From Thiodiazotropha sp040506705 (lineage in GTDB: Bacteria; Pseudomonadota; Gammaproteobacteria; Chromatiales; Chromatiaceae): a stretch of 64,000 bases of DNA. The notes under the pieces are model-generated. The model was given only the letters and a program-made list of their open reading frames with translations, had not been told where the DNA came from and searched no databases. Below are positions 16,854 to 25,304 of the stretch, piece by piece (positions within the stretch are counted from its first letter, which is position 1; each line of letters begins with the position of its first letter). The DNA is taken from assembly GCA_040506705.1 (NCBI GenBank), contig JBEVWG010000013.1, positions 1 to 64,000 on the forward strand. Direction: 5' to 3'. A program made the translations under genes and the position numbers.

Positions 16854-19169
16854 ATGACAATTGCGCAACGTATTGCTGATGAACTGAGTATACGAATCAA
16901 CCAGGTCGATGCTGTAGTCGGCTTGCTGGAAGAGGGATCGACTGTCCCTTTTATAGCACGATATCGCAAAGAGGCCACAGGTGGGTTGGACGATACACAA
17001 CTGCGCAATTTGGTGGAGCGTCTCGATTATCTCCGTGAGCTGGAAGAGCGCAGAGAAGCGGTAATTAAATCAGTTCAGGAGCAGGGGAAACTGAGCGATG
17101 AGTTGAAAGCTGCACTCCTGGCTGCCGATACAAAAACACGTCTGGAAGATCTCTATCTACCCTACAAGCAGAAGCGCCGTACCAAAGCTCAGATTGCTCG
17201 TGAAGCGGGCTTGCTGCCATTAGCTGAGGCACTCCTCAGTGATCCCTCTCTGGATCCGCAGCAACAGGCTGAGGCCTTTATAGATGAAGAGAAAGGTGTA
17301 GCGGATATTGATGCCGCCCTTGATGGAGCAAAGCAGATCCTTATGGAGCAGTTTGCTGAGGATGCTGAGCTTGTTGGACAGCTGCGCGAGCACCTTTGGG
17401 AGAGCGGTATGCTCTCAGCCAAGGTGGTCGAAGGCAAAGAGCAGGAGGGGGCAAAATTCTCTGACTACTTCGATTTTTCCGAATCCATTATTAAAATTCC
17501 ATCCCATCGGGCATTAGCGCTATTCAGAGGTCGCCAGGAAGGGATACTCAGCTTGGAACTGAGTCTGCCTGAAGATGCTGAACTAAAAACCGGTGAGATG
17601 GGTGTGGCTGAGCGTATGGTTGCTCGGCATCTGGGTATTCGCGATGAAGGCCGGGCTGCTGATACCTGGTTGTTGGGGGTTGTGCGCTGGGCGTGGCGTA
17701 TCAAAATTTTTACCCATCTGGATAACAATCTCAAGACACGGCTGCGTGAAGCGGCTGAAGAGGAAGCAATCAAGGTGTTTGCCCGAAACCTGCATGATTT
17801 GCTACTCGCTGCACCGGCTGGTCCACGCGCCACAATCGGATTGGATCCCGGCTTGAGAACCGGAGTGAAAGTGGCGGTTGTTGATGATACCGGTAAACTG
17901 CTTGATACCACGACCATCTATCCCCACGCGCCAAAAAAGCAGTGGCAGGAATCACTCAAAGTGCTGGCTGAGCTATCGGCAAAGTTTAATGTCGAATTGA
18001 TCAGTATCGGTAATGGTACGGCTTCGCGTGAGACCGACCGACTTGCAGCTGACCTGATCAAGCTCCATCCTGAATTACGTCTCTCGAAAATAATGGTCAG
18101 CGAGGCAGGCGCATCTGTCTATTCAGCGTCAGAATTTGCTGCACAAGAGTTTCCAGGTTTGGATGTCTCACTGCGTGGCGCAGTATCCATAGCGCGACGC
18201 CTGCAGGATCCTTTGGCTGAGCTTGTGAAAATTGAGCCCAAGGCAATCGGCGTAGGGCAGTATCAGCACGATGTATCACAAACAAGATTGGCTAGACAGC
18301 TTGATGCAGTAGTTGAAGATTGTGTAAATGCCGTTGGTGTCGACATCAACATGGCATCGGCCCCTCTGCTACATCGAGTGGCTGGGCTCTCCTCGCTGAT
18401 GGCAGATAATCTGGTTAAATACCGGGATGCAAATGGCATTTTCACTGATCGTAAAGCGATTCTAAAGGTGCCACGTATCGGCGAAAAGGCTTTTGAGCAG
18501 TGCGCAGGCTTTCTGCGTATCATGAACGGTTCCAATCCACTCGATGCATCCTCTGTGCATCCGGAAGCTTATCCTGTGGTAGAGCGTATTCTGCAAAAAA
18601 CAGGACGGGAAATTTCATCTGTAATTGGTGAAACCTCATTTCTGAAATCTCTATCAGCCAGAGACTTTACCGACGAAAAATTTGGTCAGCCTACTGTTGA
18701 GGACATCATCCATGAGTTGGATAAACCCGGTCGTGATCCACGGCCAGAGTTTAAAACGGCTAACTTTAAAGAGGGTGTTGAAAACCTAAAGGATTTGGAA
18801 ACTGGTATGGTTCTGGAAGGTGTCGTTACCAATGTAACCAACTTTGGCGCTTTTGTAGATATCGGGGTTCATCAGGATGGATTGGTGCATATCTCGGCAC
18901 TTGCCGATAAGTTCGTTAAAGATACCCGGGATGTGGTCAAGGCTGGTGATCTGGTAAAGGTCAAGGTGATGGAGGTTGATATACCGCGAAAGCGAATTGC
19001 CCTGACAATGCGATTGAGTGATGACGCCTCTGCATCTCGGAGTGATAATCAAAATCGAAAAAAGAGTGCCGAGAATCACCGTCAATCAGCAAAATCCAAA
19101 AAGAGACCGTCTCCAGCGCCAAGGGGCGCGATGGCTGAAGCTTTTGCTAAATTGGGTAAATCTAAATAG
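16854..19169 (+). CDS. tex: Tex-family RNA-binding transcription accessory protein
   Basis: 771-residue Tex/YhgF protein, a cytosolic nucleic-acid-binding factor related to eukaryotic Spt6. Helical N-terminal region (1-320), YqgF/RNase H-like domain (about 325-460, GLDPGLRTGVKVAVVD), helix-hairpin-helix units (about 490-600), and a C-terminal S1 RNA-binding domain (about 645-715, GMVLEGVVTNVTNFGAFVDIG). The tail after 720 is basic and low complexity. Full length. The start ATG has AGGA at normal spacing. Downstream lies the repeat array, so no operon partner is apparent. Confidence 0.92.
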   Translation: MTIAQRIADELSIRINQVDAVVGLLEEGSTVPFIARYRKEATGGLDDTQLRNLVERLDYLRELEERREAVIKSVQEQGKLSDELKAALLAADTKTRLEDLYLPYKQKRRTKAQIAREAGLLPLAEALLSDPSLDPQQQAEAFIDEEKGVADIDAALDGAKQILMEQFAEDAELVGQLREHLWESGMLSAKVVEGKEQEGAKFSDYFDFSESIIKIPSHRALALFRGRQEGILSLELSLPEDAELKTGEMGVAERMVARHLGIRDEGRAADTWLLGVVRWAWRIKIFTHLDNNLKTRLREAAEEEAIKVFARNLHDLLLAAPAGPRATIGLDPGLRTGVKVAVVDDTGKLLDTTTIYPHAPKKQWQESLKVLAELSAKFNVELISIGNGTASRETDRLAADLIKLHPELRLSKIMVSEAGASVYSASEFAAQEFPGLDVSLRGAVSIARRLQDPLAELVKIEPKAIGVGQYQHDVSQTRLARQLDAVVEDCVNAVGVDINMASAPLLHRVAGLSSLMADNLVKYRDANGIFTDRKAILKVPRIGEKAFEQCAGFLRIMNGSNPLDASSVHPEAYPVVERILQKTGREISSVIGETSFLKSLSARDFTDEKFGQPTVEDIIHELDKPGRDPRPEFKTANFKEGVENLKDLETGMVLEGVVTNVTNFGAFVDIGVHQDGLVHISALADKFVKDTRDVVKAGDLVKVKVMEVDIPRKRIALTMRLSDDASASRSDNQNRKKSAENHRQSAKSKKRPSPAPRGAMAEAFAKLGKSK

Positions 19170-19294
19170 TTTGATGGACTTGGGTATCCTCCCTGCCATT
19201 AATGGAGCGACCCTTGCCCTGCACCACAACAAACGCACACTTCGCGCTGCCCAACTGATCTTTTTAGGTTAAAGCCACAATAAGCAAAGAAGAG

Positions 19295-19319
19295 GTAGGG
19301 TGCGGCCCTGCCGCACCAT
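19295..19319 (+). repeat. GTAGGGTG-family arm, left, unit 1
   Basis: GTAGGGTGCGGCCCTG followed by CCGCACCAT; itself a small hairpin (GGTGCGGC-CCT-GCCGCACC type). Identical to 19712-19736. Confidence 0.8.
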
Positions 19320-19325
19320 AGTGTG

Positions 19326-19425
19326 NNNNNNNNNNNNNNNNNNNNNNNNNNNNNNNNNNNNNNNNNNNNNNNNNNNNNNNNNNNNNNNNNNNNNNNNNNN
19401 NNNNNNNNNNNNNNNNNNNNNNNNN
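19326..19425. other. Assembly gap of 100 N
   Basis: Exactly 100 undetermined bases. The bases before (…CATAGTGTG) and after (TGGATACC…) the gap are directly joined in the next repeat unit at about 19731-19750. The missing part is therefore probably zero or a whole number of 317-bp units, and the 100-base length is a placeholder. Confidence 0.95.
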
Positions 19426-19529
19426 TGGATACCTCAGAAATACTGGTCGCATTCCTCTTACTCACCCGTGTCTATAGCGGTAAGCTGTCTGTTAACCTGC
19501 TTATCAGGTGGTTTTCATTTCAGTTGGGC

Positions 19530-19555
19530 ATGGTGCGGCAGGGCCGGCACCCTAC
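19530..19555 (-). repeat. GTAGGGTG-family arm, right, unit 1
   Basis: ATGGTGCGGCAGGGCC then GGCACCCTAC, the inverted complement of the left arm with one extra base. Confidence 0.8.
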
Positions 19556-19711
19556 ATGCAAACCAAAGCATAAGTATCGACATTGGATGCAAGTTGGAAT
19601 CCAGATACTTCGCAAGCTGATAACCTACAGGGTACGACCCAAAAAGCAGATTCAGACTTCACGCTGCCCAACTGATCTTTTTTGGTTAAAGCCACAATAA
19701 GCAAAGAAGAG

Positions 19712-19736
19712 GTAGGGTGCGGCCCTGCCGCACCAT
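19712..19736 (+). repeat. GTAGGGTG-family arm, left, unit 2
   Basis: Same sequence as 19295-19319; pairs with 19847-19872 across about 110 bases. Confidence 0.8.
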
Positions 19737-19846
19737 AGTGTGTGGATACCTCAGAAATACTGGTCGCATTCCTCTTACTCACCCGTGTCTATAGCGGTAA
19801 GCTGTCTGTTAACCTGCTTATCAGGTGGTTTTCGTTTCAGTTGGAC

Positions 19847-19872
19847 ATGGTGCGGCAGGGCCGGCACCCTAC
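19847..19872 (-). repeat. GTAGGGTG-family arm, right, unit 2
   Basis: Same sequence as 19530-19555, exactly 317 bases further on. Confidence 0.8.
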
Positions 19873-19941
19873 ATGCAAACCAGAGCATAAGTATCGACAT
19901 TGGATGCAAGTTGGAATCCAGATACTTCGCAAGCTGATAAC

Positions 19942-20571
19942 CTACAGGGTGCGACCAAAAAGCAGATTCAGAACAAGTGCAATATATACCAATCCTGCTA
20001 CACGATTGAGATAAAACTGAGCTTTGGGTGAGTGATTAAGCCAAGAGCCCAATGTGCCAGCCATTACTGCCACAGCGCCAAATATCATTAGGGTTATCAG
20101 GATAAATATAAAGCCCAGGAGAAATATCTGCTGAATCATGCCACCCTGATCGGGGTTGGTGAACTGTGGTAAAAAGGCGAGAAAGAATATGGTTACCTTG
20201 GGATTGGTTATATTCATAATGACGCCACGCCCAAAGAACTGGAGGTCAGATAGTCTGCTATCTTGAAATCTACCCAAAGGATTCAATGATGCAGTAAAGG
20301 CTTTCCAGGCGAGATAGAGAAGATAAAAGGCACCCATGTATTTAAGCAGATTGAAAGCTACGGGTGATGCTTTTACAAGCGCTGCAACCCCAAGCGCAAC
20401 AGCTGTGGTATGGACGATCAGGCCAGTGCAGAGCCCCAGTGTAACAAGCACTCCTTTTTTAGCTCCATGAAGTGCCGATTGAGTCAAAACAAAAATATTG
20501 TCTGGGCCTGGCGCAATACATAAAAGCAGGGATGCGAGTAAAAATGTATAGATTGTTTCCAAGATTATCAA
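19942..20571 (-). CDS. LysE/RhtB-family exporter
   Basis: 209-residue inner-membrane protein of the LysE/RhtB amino-acid exporter family. Six hydrophobic segments are spread over the protein. The N-terminal signature APGPDNIFVLTQSALHGAKKG and the ITNPKVTIFFLAFLPQF block are characteristic. Substrate not predictable. The last nine codons and stop (19942-19971) lie inside the 317-bp repeat unit, so the 3' end of this gene is duplicated upstream in the array (copy at 19625-19655, with small indels). The protein itself appears full length. Confidence 0.82.
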   Translation of the reverse strand: MIILETIYTFLLASLLLCIAPGPDNIFVLTQSALHGAKKGVLVTLGLCTGLIVHTTAVALGVAALVKASPVAFNLLKYMGAFYLLYLAWKAFTASLNPLGRFQDSRLSDLQFFGRGVIMNITNPKVTIFFLAFLPQFTNPDQGGMIQQIFLLGFIFILITLMIFGAVAVMAGTLGSWLNHSPKAQFYLNRVAGLVYIALVLNLLFGRTL

Positions 20572-20962
20572 CTGCCTAATTACTAGAAGCGGGTAGAAAT
20601 CAGTCCGTTTTTTATTGCTCTTCGATCTCCCTTATCTATTGTTGGGGGAGTTTAGGTTGGTTTAACCTATATGGCAGGCAAACTATTATGCTTGGATCGC
20701 CAGGTTTATAATAGTGCGATGATGTAGGGTGAGGGTTCCACGTAAATACCGATTGTTTTTTTCGTTCCTGACAACGTCTGTTGTCTGCGTATTAGGTGGT
20801 TTTCATTTCAGTTGGGTATGGTGCGGCAGGGCCGCACCCTACAGACCTTGATATTTGCAGCTGACTTTATAAACATAATCGAATCCATTCTCCAGTTGCA
20901 TGCGTAAATAGAATTGAAAGCAGAATTAACTGCATTAAATTTGAACATACGAGGAGATTGAG
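20572..20962. other. Spacer with solitary repeat
   Basis: Divergent promoter region between the LysE-type gene and the small secreted protein. The only recognisable structure is the repeat fragment at 20794-20842. Confidence 0.4.
20794..20842. repeat. Solitary fragment of the 317-bp unit
   Basis: AGGTGGTTTTCATTTCAG followed by the ATGGTGCGGCAGG...CACCCTAC arm. This matches the right-arm part of the array unit (19503-19556) almost base for base. The arm at 20818-20842 is a hairpin, GGTGCGGC-AGG-GCCGCACC. Confidence 0.75.
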
Positions 20963-21238
20963 ATGAAAAAAATTATGCTTGCTGCGGCTATGATCCTGTC
21001 AACCAATCTATATGCTGGTGCATTTGATGTGACTGGAAATAATCCTGATCTTTATGATGGTCTAGCTGATTCTTCCTCACAGCCTACTGCCATTCAGCCT
21101 GGCATTGGTGATTCTTATGGTAGCTCTATTCTCCATTCAGGAAAGGGATACGCACGATCTGTTGCTAAACCACAGGGGGGGATGGATGAAGGCTACGGAA
21201 GTATTCTGATCGATGTTGGCGTTCCGCTCTATTGGTAA
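20963..21238 (+). CDS. Small secreted protein of unknown function
   Basis: 91 residues. A clear signal peptide (MKKIMLAAAMILSTNLYAGA, probable cleavage after the AYA-like LYAG region) is followed by about 70 residues rich in Gly, Ser, Asp and Tyr, with no cysteines. Two loosely similar GYG/DSYGSSIL and GYGSILIDVG segments stand out. The start is well supported by GAGGAG before it. No family is recognised; it could be a periplasmic or surface protein. A hairpin follows 8 bases after the stop, so it looks like a single-gene unit. Confidence 0.6.
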   Translation: MKKIMLAAAMILSTNLYAGAFDVTGNNPDLYDGLADSSSQPTAIQPGIGDSYGSSILHSGKGYARSVAKPQGGMDEGYGSILIDVGVPLYW

Positions 21239-21246
21239 GTAGCAGT

Positions 21247-21273
21247 GGGTGGAGGTTGTCTCAACCTCCACCC
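21247..21273 (+). terminator. Hairpin between small secreted gene and rhlE
   Basis: GGGTGGAGGTTG / CAACCTCCACCC, a perfect 12-bp stem with a 3-base loop. It sits between convergent genes and may end both transcripts. No T run is present on the plus side. Confidence 0.65.
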
Positions 21274-21342
21274 GTATGGCTGGATTACAAAAAGATATTT
21301 GTCAGTGAATAATACGTGTCGGTGTTCAGGCAAGCCGCCGGA

Positions 21343-22785
21343 TCACTCATCACTATAGCCGCCACCTAGTAGCGCTGCAGTCTCTCTTCTTCTGCTTGGG
21401 CGTGGGTGCTGATTAGAGGTGTTGCTTCTATTTCCACTCTGAGTGCGCCGCTTATGTTTATGTGGTGCCTTGGTGGATAACTGTTTTTCACCAGCTTCTT
21501 TCGACTTTGAGTGTTGCTGCTGCGAGTTAGCAGATTTTTTAGCGTTGTTGTTACTCGCTTTGGTTCTGTTTTCAGGCCGCCTACCGTTTCTACGTTGAGG
21601 GTTGTTGTTGCTCTGTTTTTTTAGAGGAGCCGCTTTTATCGCTGGGTCTGGTTCATAGCCCTCAATAACAACCTCAGGAATCGGTTTTTTCAGCAGACGC
21701 TCAATATCCTTCAGTAACTTGAGTTCATCAACGCATACCAGTGAGATGGCTTCACCTTCATTCCCAGCACGTCCTGTGCGACCGATTCGATGCACGTAAT
21801 CCTCAGGGACGTTGGGCAATTCGTAATTTACAACATGTGGAAGCTGGTCGATGTCCAGGCCGCGTGCTGCAATGTCAGTGGCAACGAGAACCCGTACGTC
21901 ACCATTTTTAAAGCTGGCGAGTGCGCGTGTGCGGGCACCCTGACTTTTATTGCCGTGGATTGCCGATGCGCTGAGTCCATCCTTTTCCAGCTGTTGTGCC
22001 AGACGATTCGCACCATGTTTGGTGCGGGTAAAGACCAATACCTGGCGCCAGTTTTGTGAGCCGATCATATAGCTCAGCATCTCTCTCTTGCGATTTTTAT
22101 CGACACGATGGATAACTTGCTTGATCCGTTCAGCCGTTGTGTTTCTACGGGCAACTTCGATCAGCTCAGGACGATCCAATAAACGGTCGGCCAGTTTTTT
22201 GATATCACTGGAGAAGGTGGCGGAGAAAAGAAGATTTTGGCGAGTGCTGTTAGTGGGTAAAAGTGCCAGGACTTTGCGTATGTCATGTATGAATCCCATG
22301 TCCAGCATACGATCGGCTTCATCCAGAACCAATATCTCAATCTGTGAGAGGTCCACAGTTTTTTGACTGGCGTGGTCCAATAGGCGGCCTGGTGTGGCAA
22401 CCAGAATGTCGACTCCGCGACGCAACTTCTCTATCTGGGGATTGATTTTGACACCACCAAACACCACTGCTGAACGAAGTGGAAGGTGGCGACCATAAGT
22501 CTCTACACTGGCCGCTACCTGAGCTGCCAGTTCCCGGGTAGGGGTCAAGACCAGAGCCCTGACAGGGCGGCGGCCATTGTTAACTGTTTTTTCAGATAAG
22601 CGTTGCAAAAGAGGCAGGGTGAAACCAGCAGTTTTTCCGGTACCGGTCTGGGCACCGGCCATGACATCCTTACCACTAAGGATGACAGGTATCGCCTTAC
22701 TTTGAATAGGCGTGGCTTCAGAGTAGCCCTGCTCGCTGACTGCGCGCAGGAGTTCAGCCGAAAGGCCGAGGTTTTCAAATGACAT
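21343..22785 (-). CDS. rhlE: DEAD-box RNA helicase RhlE
   Basis: ATP-dependent RNA helicase involved in ribosome maturation and RNA turnover. Q motif (GYSEATPIQSKAIP), Walker A AQTGTGKT, DEAD box VLDEADRMLDMGF, SAT motif and the C-terminal helicase motifs (ATDIAARGLDID, HRIGRTGRAG) are all intact within about 375 residues. A basic Asn/Arg/Lys/Gln-rich tail of about 105 residues follows, typical of RhlE. The start at 22785 (MSFENLGLS) has GGAG nine bases upstream; an ATG five codons earlier has no such site. 480 residues. Confidence 0.9.
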   Translation of the reverse strand: MSFENLGLSAELLRAVSEQGYSEATPIQSKAIPVILSGKDVMAGAQTGTGKTAGFTLPLLQRLSEKTVNNGRRPVRALVLTPTRELAAQVAASVETYGRHLPLRSAVVFGGVKINPQIEKLRRGVDILVATPGRLLDHASQKTVDLSQIEILVLDEADRMLDMGFIHDIRKVLALLPTNSTRQNLLFSATFSSDIKKLADRLLDRPELIEVARRNTTAERIKQVIHRVDKNRKREMLSYMIGSQNWRQVLVFTRTKHGANRLAQQLEKDGLSASAIHGNKSQGARTRALASFKNGDVRVLVATDIAARGLDIDQLPHVVNYELPNVPEDYVHRIGRTGRAGNEGEAISLVCVDELKLLKDIERLLKKPIPEVVIEGYEPDPAIKAAPLKKQSNNNPQRRNGRRPENRTKASNNNAKKSANSQQQHSKSKEAGEKQLSTKAPHKHKRRTQSGNRSNTSNQHPRPSRRRETAALLGGGYSDE

Positions 22786-22800
22786 AAAATTGTGCTCCAT

Positions 22801-23311
22801 AACCGACAGGCAGCACCATACCTATGGAACTGTTAGCTGGTTATTGTAAATATTTGGGATTTTTCAGGAGGTGTAGAGCGAACTCTAACCTCTGGCGAAC
22901 ATCCGAAAAACAGTTTTCGGGTGTCTGATTGGAACTATAAAAGGTACTCCGGTCGTGCCCTCCCTGCATCAGCATCTGCTGGCGGGAGCCGGTCCGGGCT
23001 GTAAAAAAGAATTCTGTGATCAAGCGGGAAGCATTGTCCCGAATGAGGGATAAGCGACGGCTTAAGCTATTTCGGCGATCTGTTGATCGTGCAGGCGCTA
23101 ACCGGTAAGGCGCCTCGAATTGACCACTATAACAGAAAAAACGCAGCTATTCAGATATTTACTGTATTTGACTCAGAATTGAGAGCAATCAGTAGCTTGT
23201 AGTGGGAAGTGAGTAACTCTATCTGTTGCTGTGATACTCCACTAATGCCACGCAATCCTGGTATCGCAACAAGTAGGGATGGTAGATCGATAGTTATCGA
23301 ATTGAATATGC
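22801..23311. other. Spacer between rhlE and tRNA-Pro
   Basis: About 510 bases without a supported gene. A 60-codon open frame (22841-23023, minus) has no start context or recognisable product. The region presumably holds the rhlE promoter and a long leader. Confidence 0.35.
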
Positions 23312-23388
23312 TGGTCGGGGTGAGAGGATTCGAACCTCCGGCCCCTGCCTCCCGAAGGCAGTGCTCTACCAGGCTGAGCTACACCCCG
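23312..23388 (-). tRNA. tRNA-Pro (anticodon CGG)
   Basis: Full cloverleaf on the minus strand: acceptor arms CGGGGTG/CACCCCG, D-arm GTAGCTCAGCCTGGTAGAGCA, anticodon stem CTGCC/GGCAG with loop TTCGGGA, T-loop GGTTCGAATCC, discriminator A, and an encoded CCA. 77 nucleotides. It reads CCG. Confidence 0.95.
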
Positions 23389-23441
23389 AATCTATGGCCG
23401 TTACAGAGAGCCGAAAATGGTATAGGAATAGCCTGGGCTGA

Positions 23442-24410
23442 TCAATGGGTTCTGGCAACTGAGTAGTCGGCCAGCTCAGCCAGTGCCTCTCGGTATGGGT
23501 TGTTCGGTATCGATTCCAGTGCCTGTTTTGCGAGCTGCGCCTGTTGCTGTGCAAGCTGCATTGTATAGGCAATCGAATCACTCTCCTGGATAGCCTGCAT
23601 GACGAAATCGATCTCTTCCAATCCGCCATTCTCGATGACCGAGGCAAGTCGTTGGCGTTGTTTCTCATCTGACTTTTTCATCGCCTGGATCAATGGCAGG
23701 GTGGGTTTACCCTCAGCCAGGTCGTCGCCGATATTCTTGCCGATATCATCATTACTTGAGTGGTAATCGAGGGCATCATCCACCAGCTGGAAAGCGATAC
23801 CCAGGTGAAGGCCGTAGTCGGCCAAGGCCTGTTGCTGTTCCTGGGGGGCCTCTGAGATTACGCCACCAAGTCGCGAGCCAGCCTCGAACAGGGTGGCGGT
23901 TTTACGCTTGATCACTTCCATGTAGTCAGATTCGCTGGTGTCTGGGTTGTGTACATTGAGCAACTGTAGAACCTCGCCTTCGGCGATGCGATTGGTTGCA
24001 TGTGAGAGGATGTCCATAACGGGCATCCGTCCAACTTCCACCATCATTTCAAATGAGCGGGAGTAGAGAAAATCCCCAACCAGCACGCTGGCCTCGTTAC
24101 CCCAGACCGCATTGGCAGTCTCTCTGTTGCGACGCAGATCTGAACCATCGACGACATCATCGTGCAGCAGGGTGGCGGTGTGGATGAATTCGATTATGGA
24201 GGCAAGGTTGATATGCTTATCACCGCTATAGCCACATGCTCTTGCGGCCAGCAGTACGATCATGGGTCGCAGACGTTTGCCACCGCTATGTACGATGTAA
24301 GCTCCAATCTGATTGATCAGCACAACATCAGACTTGAGTTGTTGAATGATCAATTTATCGACAGCATCCATGTCATCGGCTATGAGTTGGCGTAGGCTTT
24401 TAATATCCAT
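23442..24410 (-). CDS. ispB: Octaprenyl diphosphate synthase
   Basis: Trans-prenyltransferase that makes the side chain of ubiquinone. First Asp-rich motif LLHDDVVDGSDLRR and second VDDALDY bind Mg-diphosphate; GGKRLRPMIVLLAA near the N-terminus binds the substrate diphosphate. 322 residues, the usual length. In many gammaproteobacteria ispB is divergent from rplU-rpmA; that neighbourhood is not found here, where tRNA-Pro follows and mutM precedes it. Chain length (C40 versus C45) cannot be told from sequence by eye. Confidence 0.9.
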   Translation of the reverse strand: MDIKSLRQLIADDMDAVDKLIIQQLKSDVVLINQIGAYIVHSGGKRLRPMIVLLAARACGYSGDKHINLASIIEFIHTATLLHDDVVDGSDLRRNRETANAVWGNEASVLVGDFLYSRSFEMMVEVGRMPVMDILSHATNRIAEGEVLQLLNVHNPDTSESDYMEVIKRKTATLFEAGSRLGGVISEAPQEQQQALADYGLHLGIAFQLVDDALDYHSSNDDIGKNIGDDLAEGKPTLPLIQAMKKSDEKQRQRLASVIENGGLEEIDFVMQAIQESDSIAYTMQLAQQQAQLAKQALESIPNNPYREALAELADYSVARTH

Positions 24411-24488
24411 TGGCGATGTCAGTTAGAGCAAACCAGCGCATGCTAGATGAGAGCTCAGTAGAAATCAATGGGGCATCTCCTTGAGATC

Positions 24489-25304
24489 TCAGTGCTGACA
24501 TGCTTTACAGAAGAAAGTTGATCGCTGTGCTATGGCCTTGCTATGGATCGGATTGCCACAGACAGGGCAGGGTTCACCAGCTTTTCCATAGACTTGCAGC
24601 TGTTGTGCGAAATAACCCGGTTTACCATCCTCTCTGCGGAAATCGCGCAATGTTGTACCTCCTTGAGCTATTGCTGCATTCAGAGTCTCCTCTATTGCCA
24701 GGGCGAGTCGTAGGTATCGCTCACCAGAGATCCGGTTACTGGGACGGGTAGGATGGATGCCAGATTTGAACAGGGACTCGCTGGCATAAATGTTCCCTAC
24801 CCCGACGACGGTTTTACTGTCCATAATCAGTTGTTTAACAGGAATACGGCGACTGCTCCCCCGGCTGTGCAGATACTCCCCACTGAATTCATCTGCTAAA
24901 GGCTCCGGGCCCAGGTTGGCGATCAGTGGGTGTTGGGTTGGTGGTTTGTCGGTCCAGAGTACCGCACCAAATCGGCGGGGGTCCCTAAGTCTGAGCTGCT
25001 TTCCACTACTGAGTTGCAGGTCGAAGTGGTCATGTTTTTGTGCAGGGCTTGACGGATCGACAATGCGTAGACTGCCTGACATACCCAAATGTAGGATCAG
25101 GGTGCCATGATGAAAGCTCAACAGCAGGTATTTACCTCGTCTGGCTACCGCGAGCAGCTTGCGGCCAGTAAGTAGCTGGGGCAGCTCTTCAGGAATAGGC
25201 CAGCGAAGTCGGGGATGACGAATCACTACTTGTTTGACCCGTTTGCCGGTGATGTGGGGAGAGATACCGAGACGTGTTGTCTCCACTTCGGGAAGTTCAG
25301 GCAT
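24489..25304 (-). CDS. mutM: Formamidopyrimidine-DNA glycosylase
   Basis: Removes 8-oxoguanine and FAPY bases from DNA. The mature N-terminus must be Pro, so the start is the internal ATG giving MPELPEVETT (Pro2 nucleophile, Glu3) at 25304; an in-frame ATG at 25328 would bury it. The helix-two-turn-helix region (VGVGNIYASESLF) and the C-terminal Cys4 zinc finger (CPVCGNPIHSKAIAQ...FFCKAC) are present. 271 residues. Its start overlaps the end of the DUF4340 gene by 8 bases, implying cotranscription with it. Confidence 0.93.
   Translation of the reverse strand: MPELPEVETTRLGISPHITGKRVKQVVIRHPRLRWPIPEELPQLLTGRKLLAVARRGKYLLLSFHHGTLILHLGMSGSLRIVDPSSPAQKHDHFDLQLSSGKQLRLRDPRRFGAVLWTDKPPTQHPLIANLGPEPLADEFSGEYLHSRGSSRRIPVKQLIMDSKTVVGVGNIYASESLFKSGIHPTRPSNRISGERYLRLALAIEETLNAAIAQGGTTLRDFRREDGKPGYFAQQLQVYGKAGEPCPVCGNPIHSKAIAQRSTFFCKACQH

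Larger units (their letters stand above)
19239..19972. repeat. Tandem array of a 317-bp unit
   Basis: One partial unit before the N gap, one whole unit (19426-19742) and a further partial unit (19743-19972) follow head to tail. Corresponding bases are exactly 317 apart after the gap (19426/19743; 19530/19847), and the visible copies differ at only about five positions. Each unit carries two inverted GTAGGGTG-type arms about 110 bp apart and a copy of the last codons of the adjacent lysE gene. Open frames here are repeat translations and are not genes. Confidence 0.9.

Noticed and set aside
19300..19700. Several open frames across the repeat array and N gap
   Set aside because: They translate the 317-bp repeat and unknown bases; none has a start site or recognisable product.
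19239..19972. CRISPR array
   Set aside because: The unit is 317 bp without spacers, and no cas genes are present; it is a plain tandem duplication.
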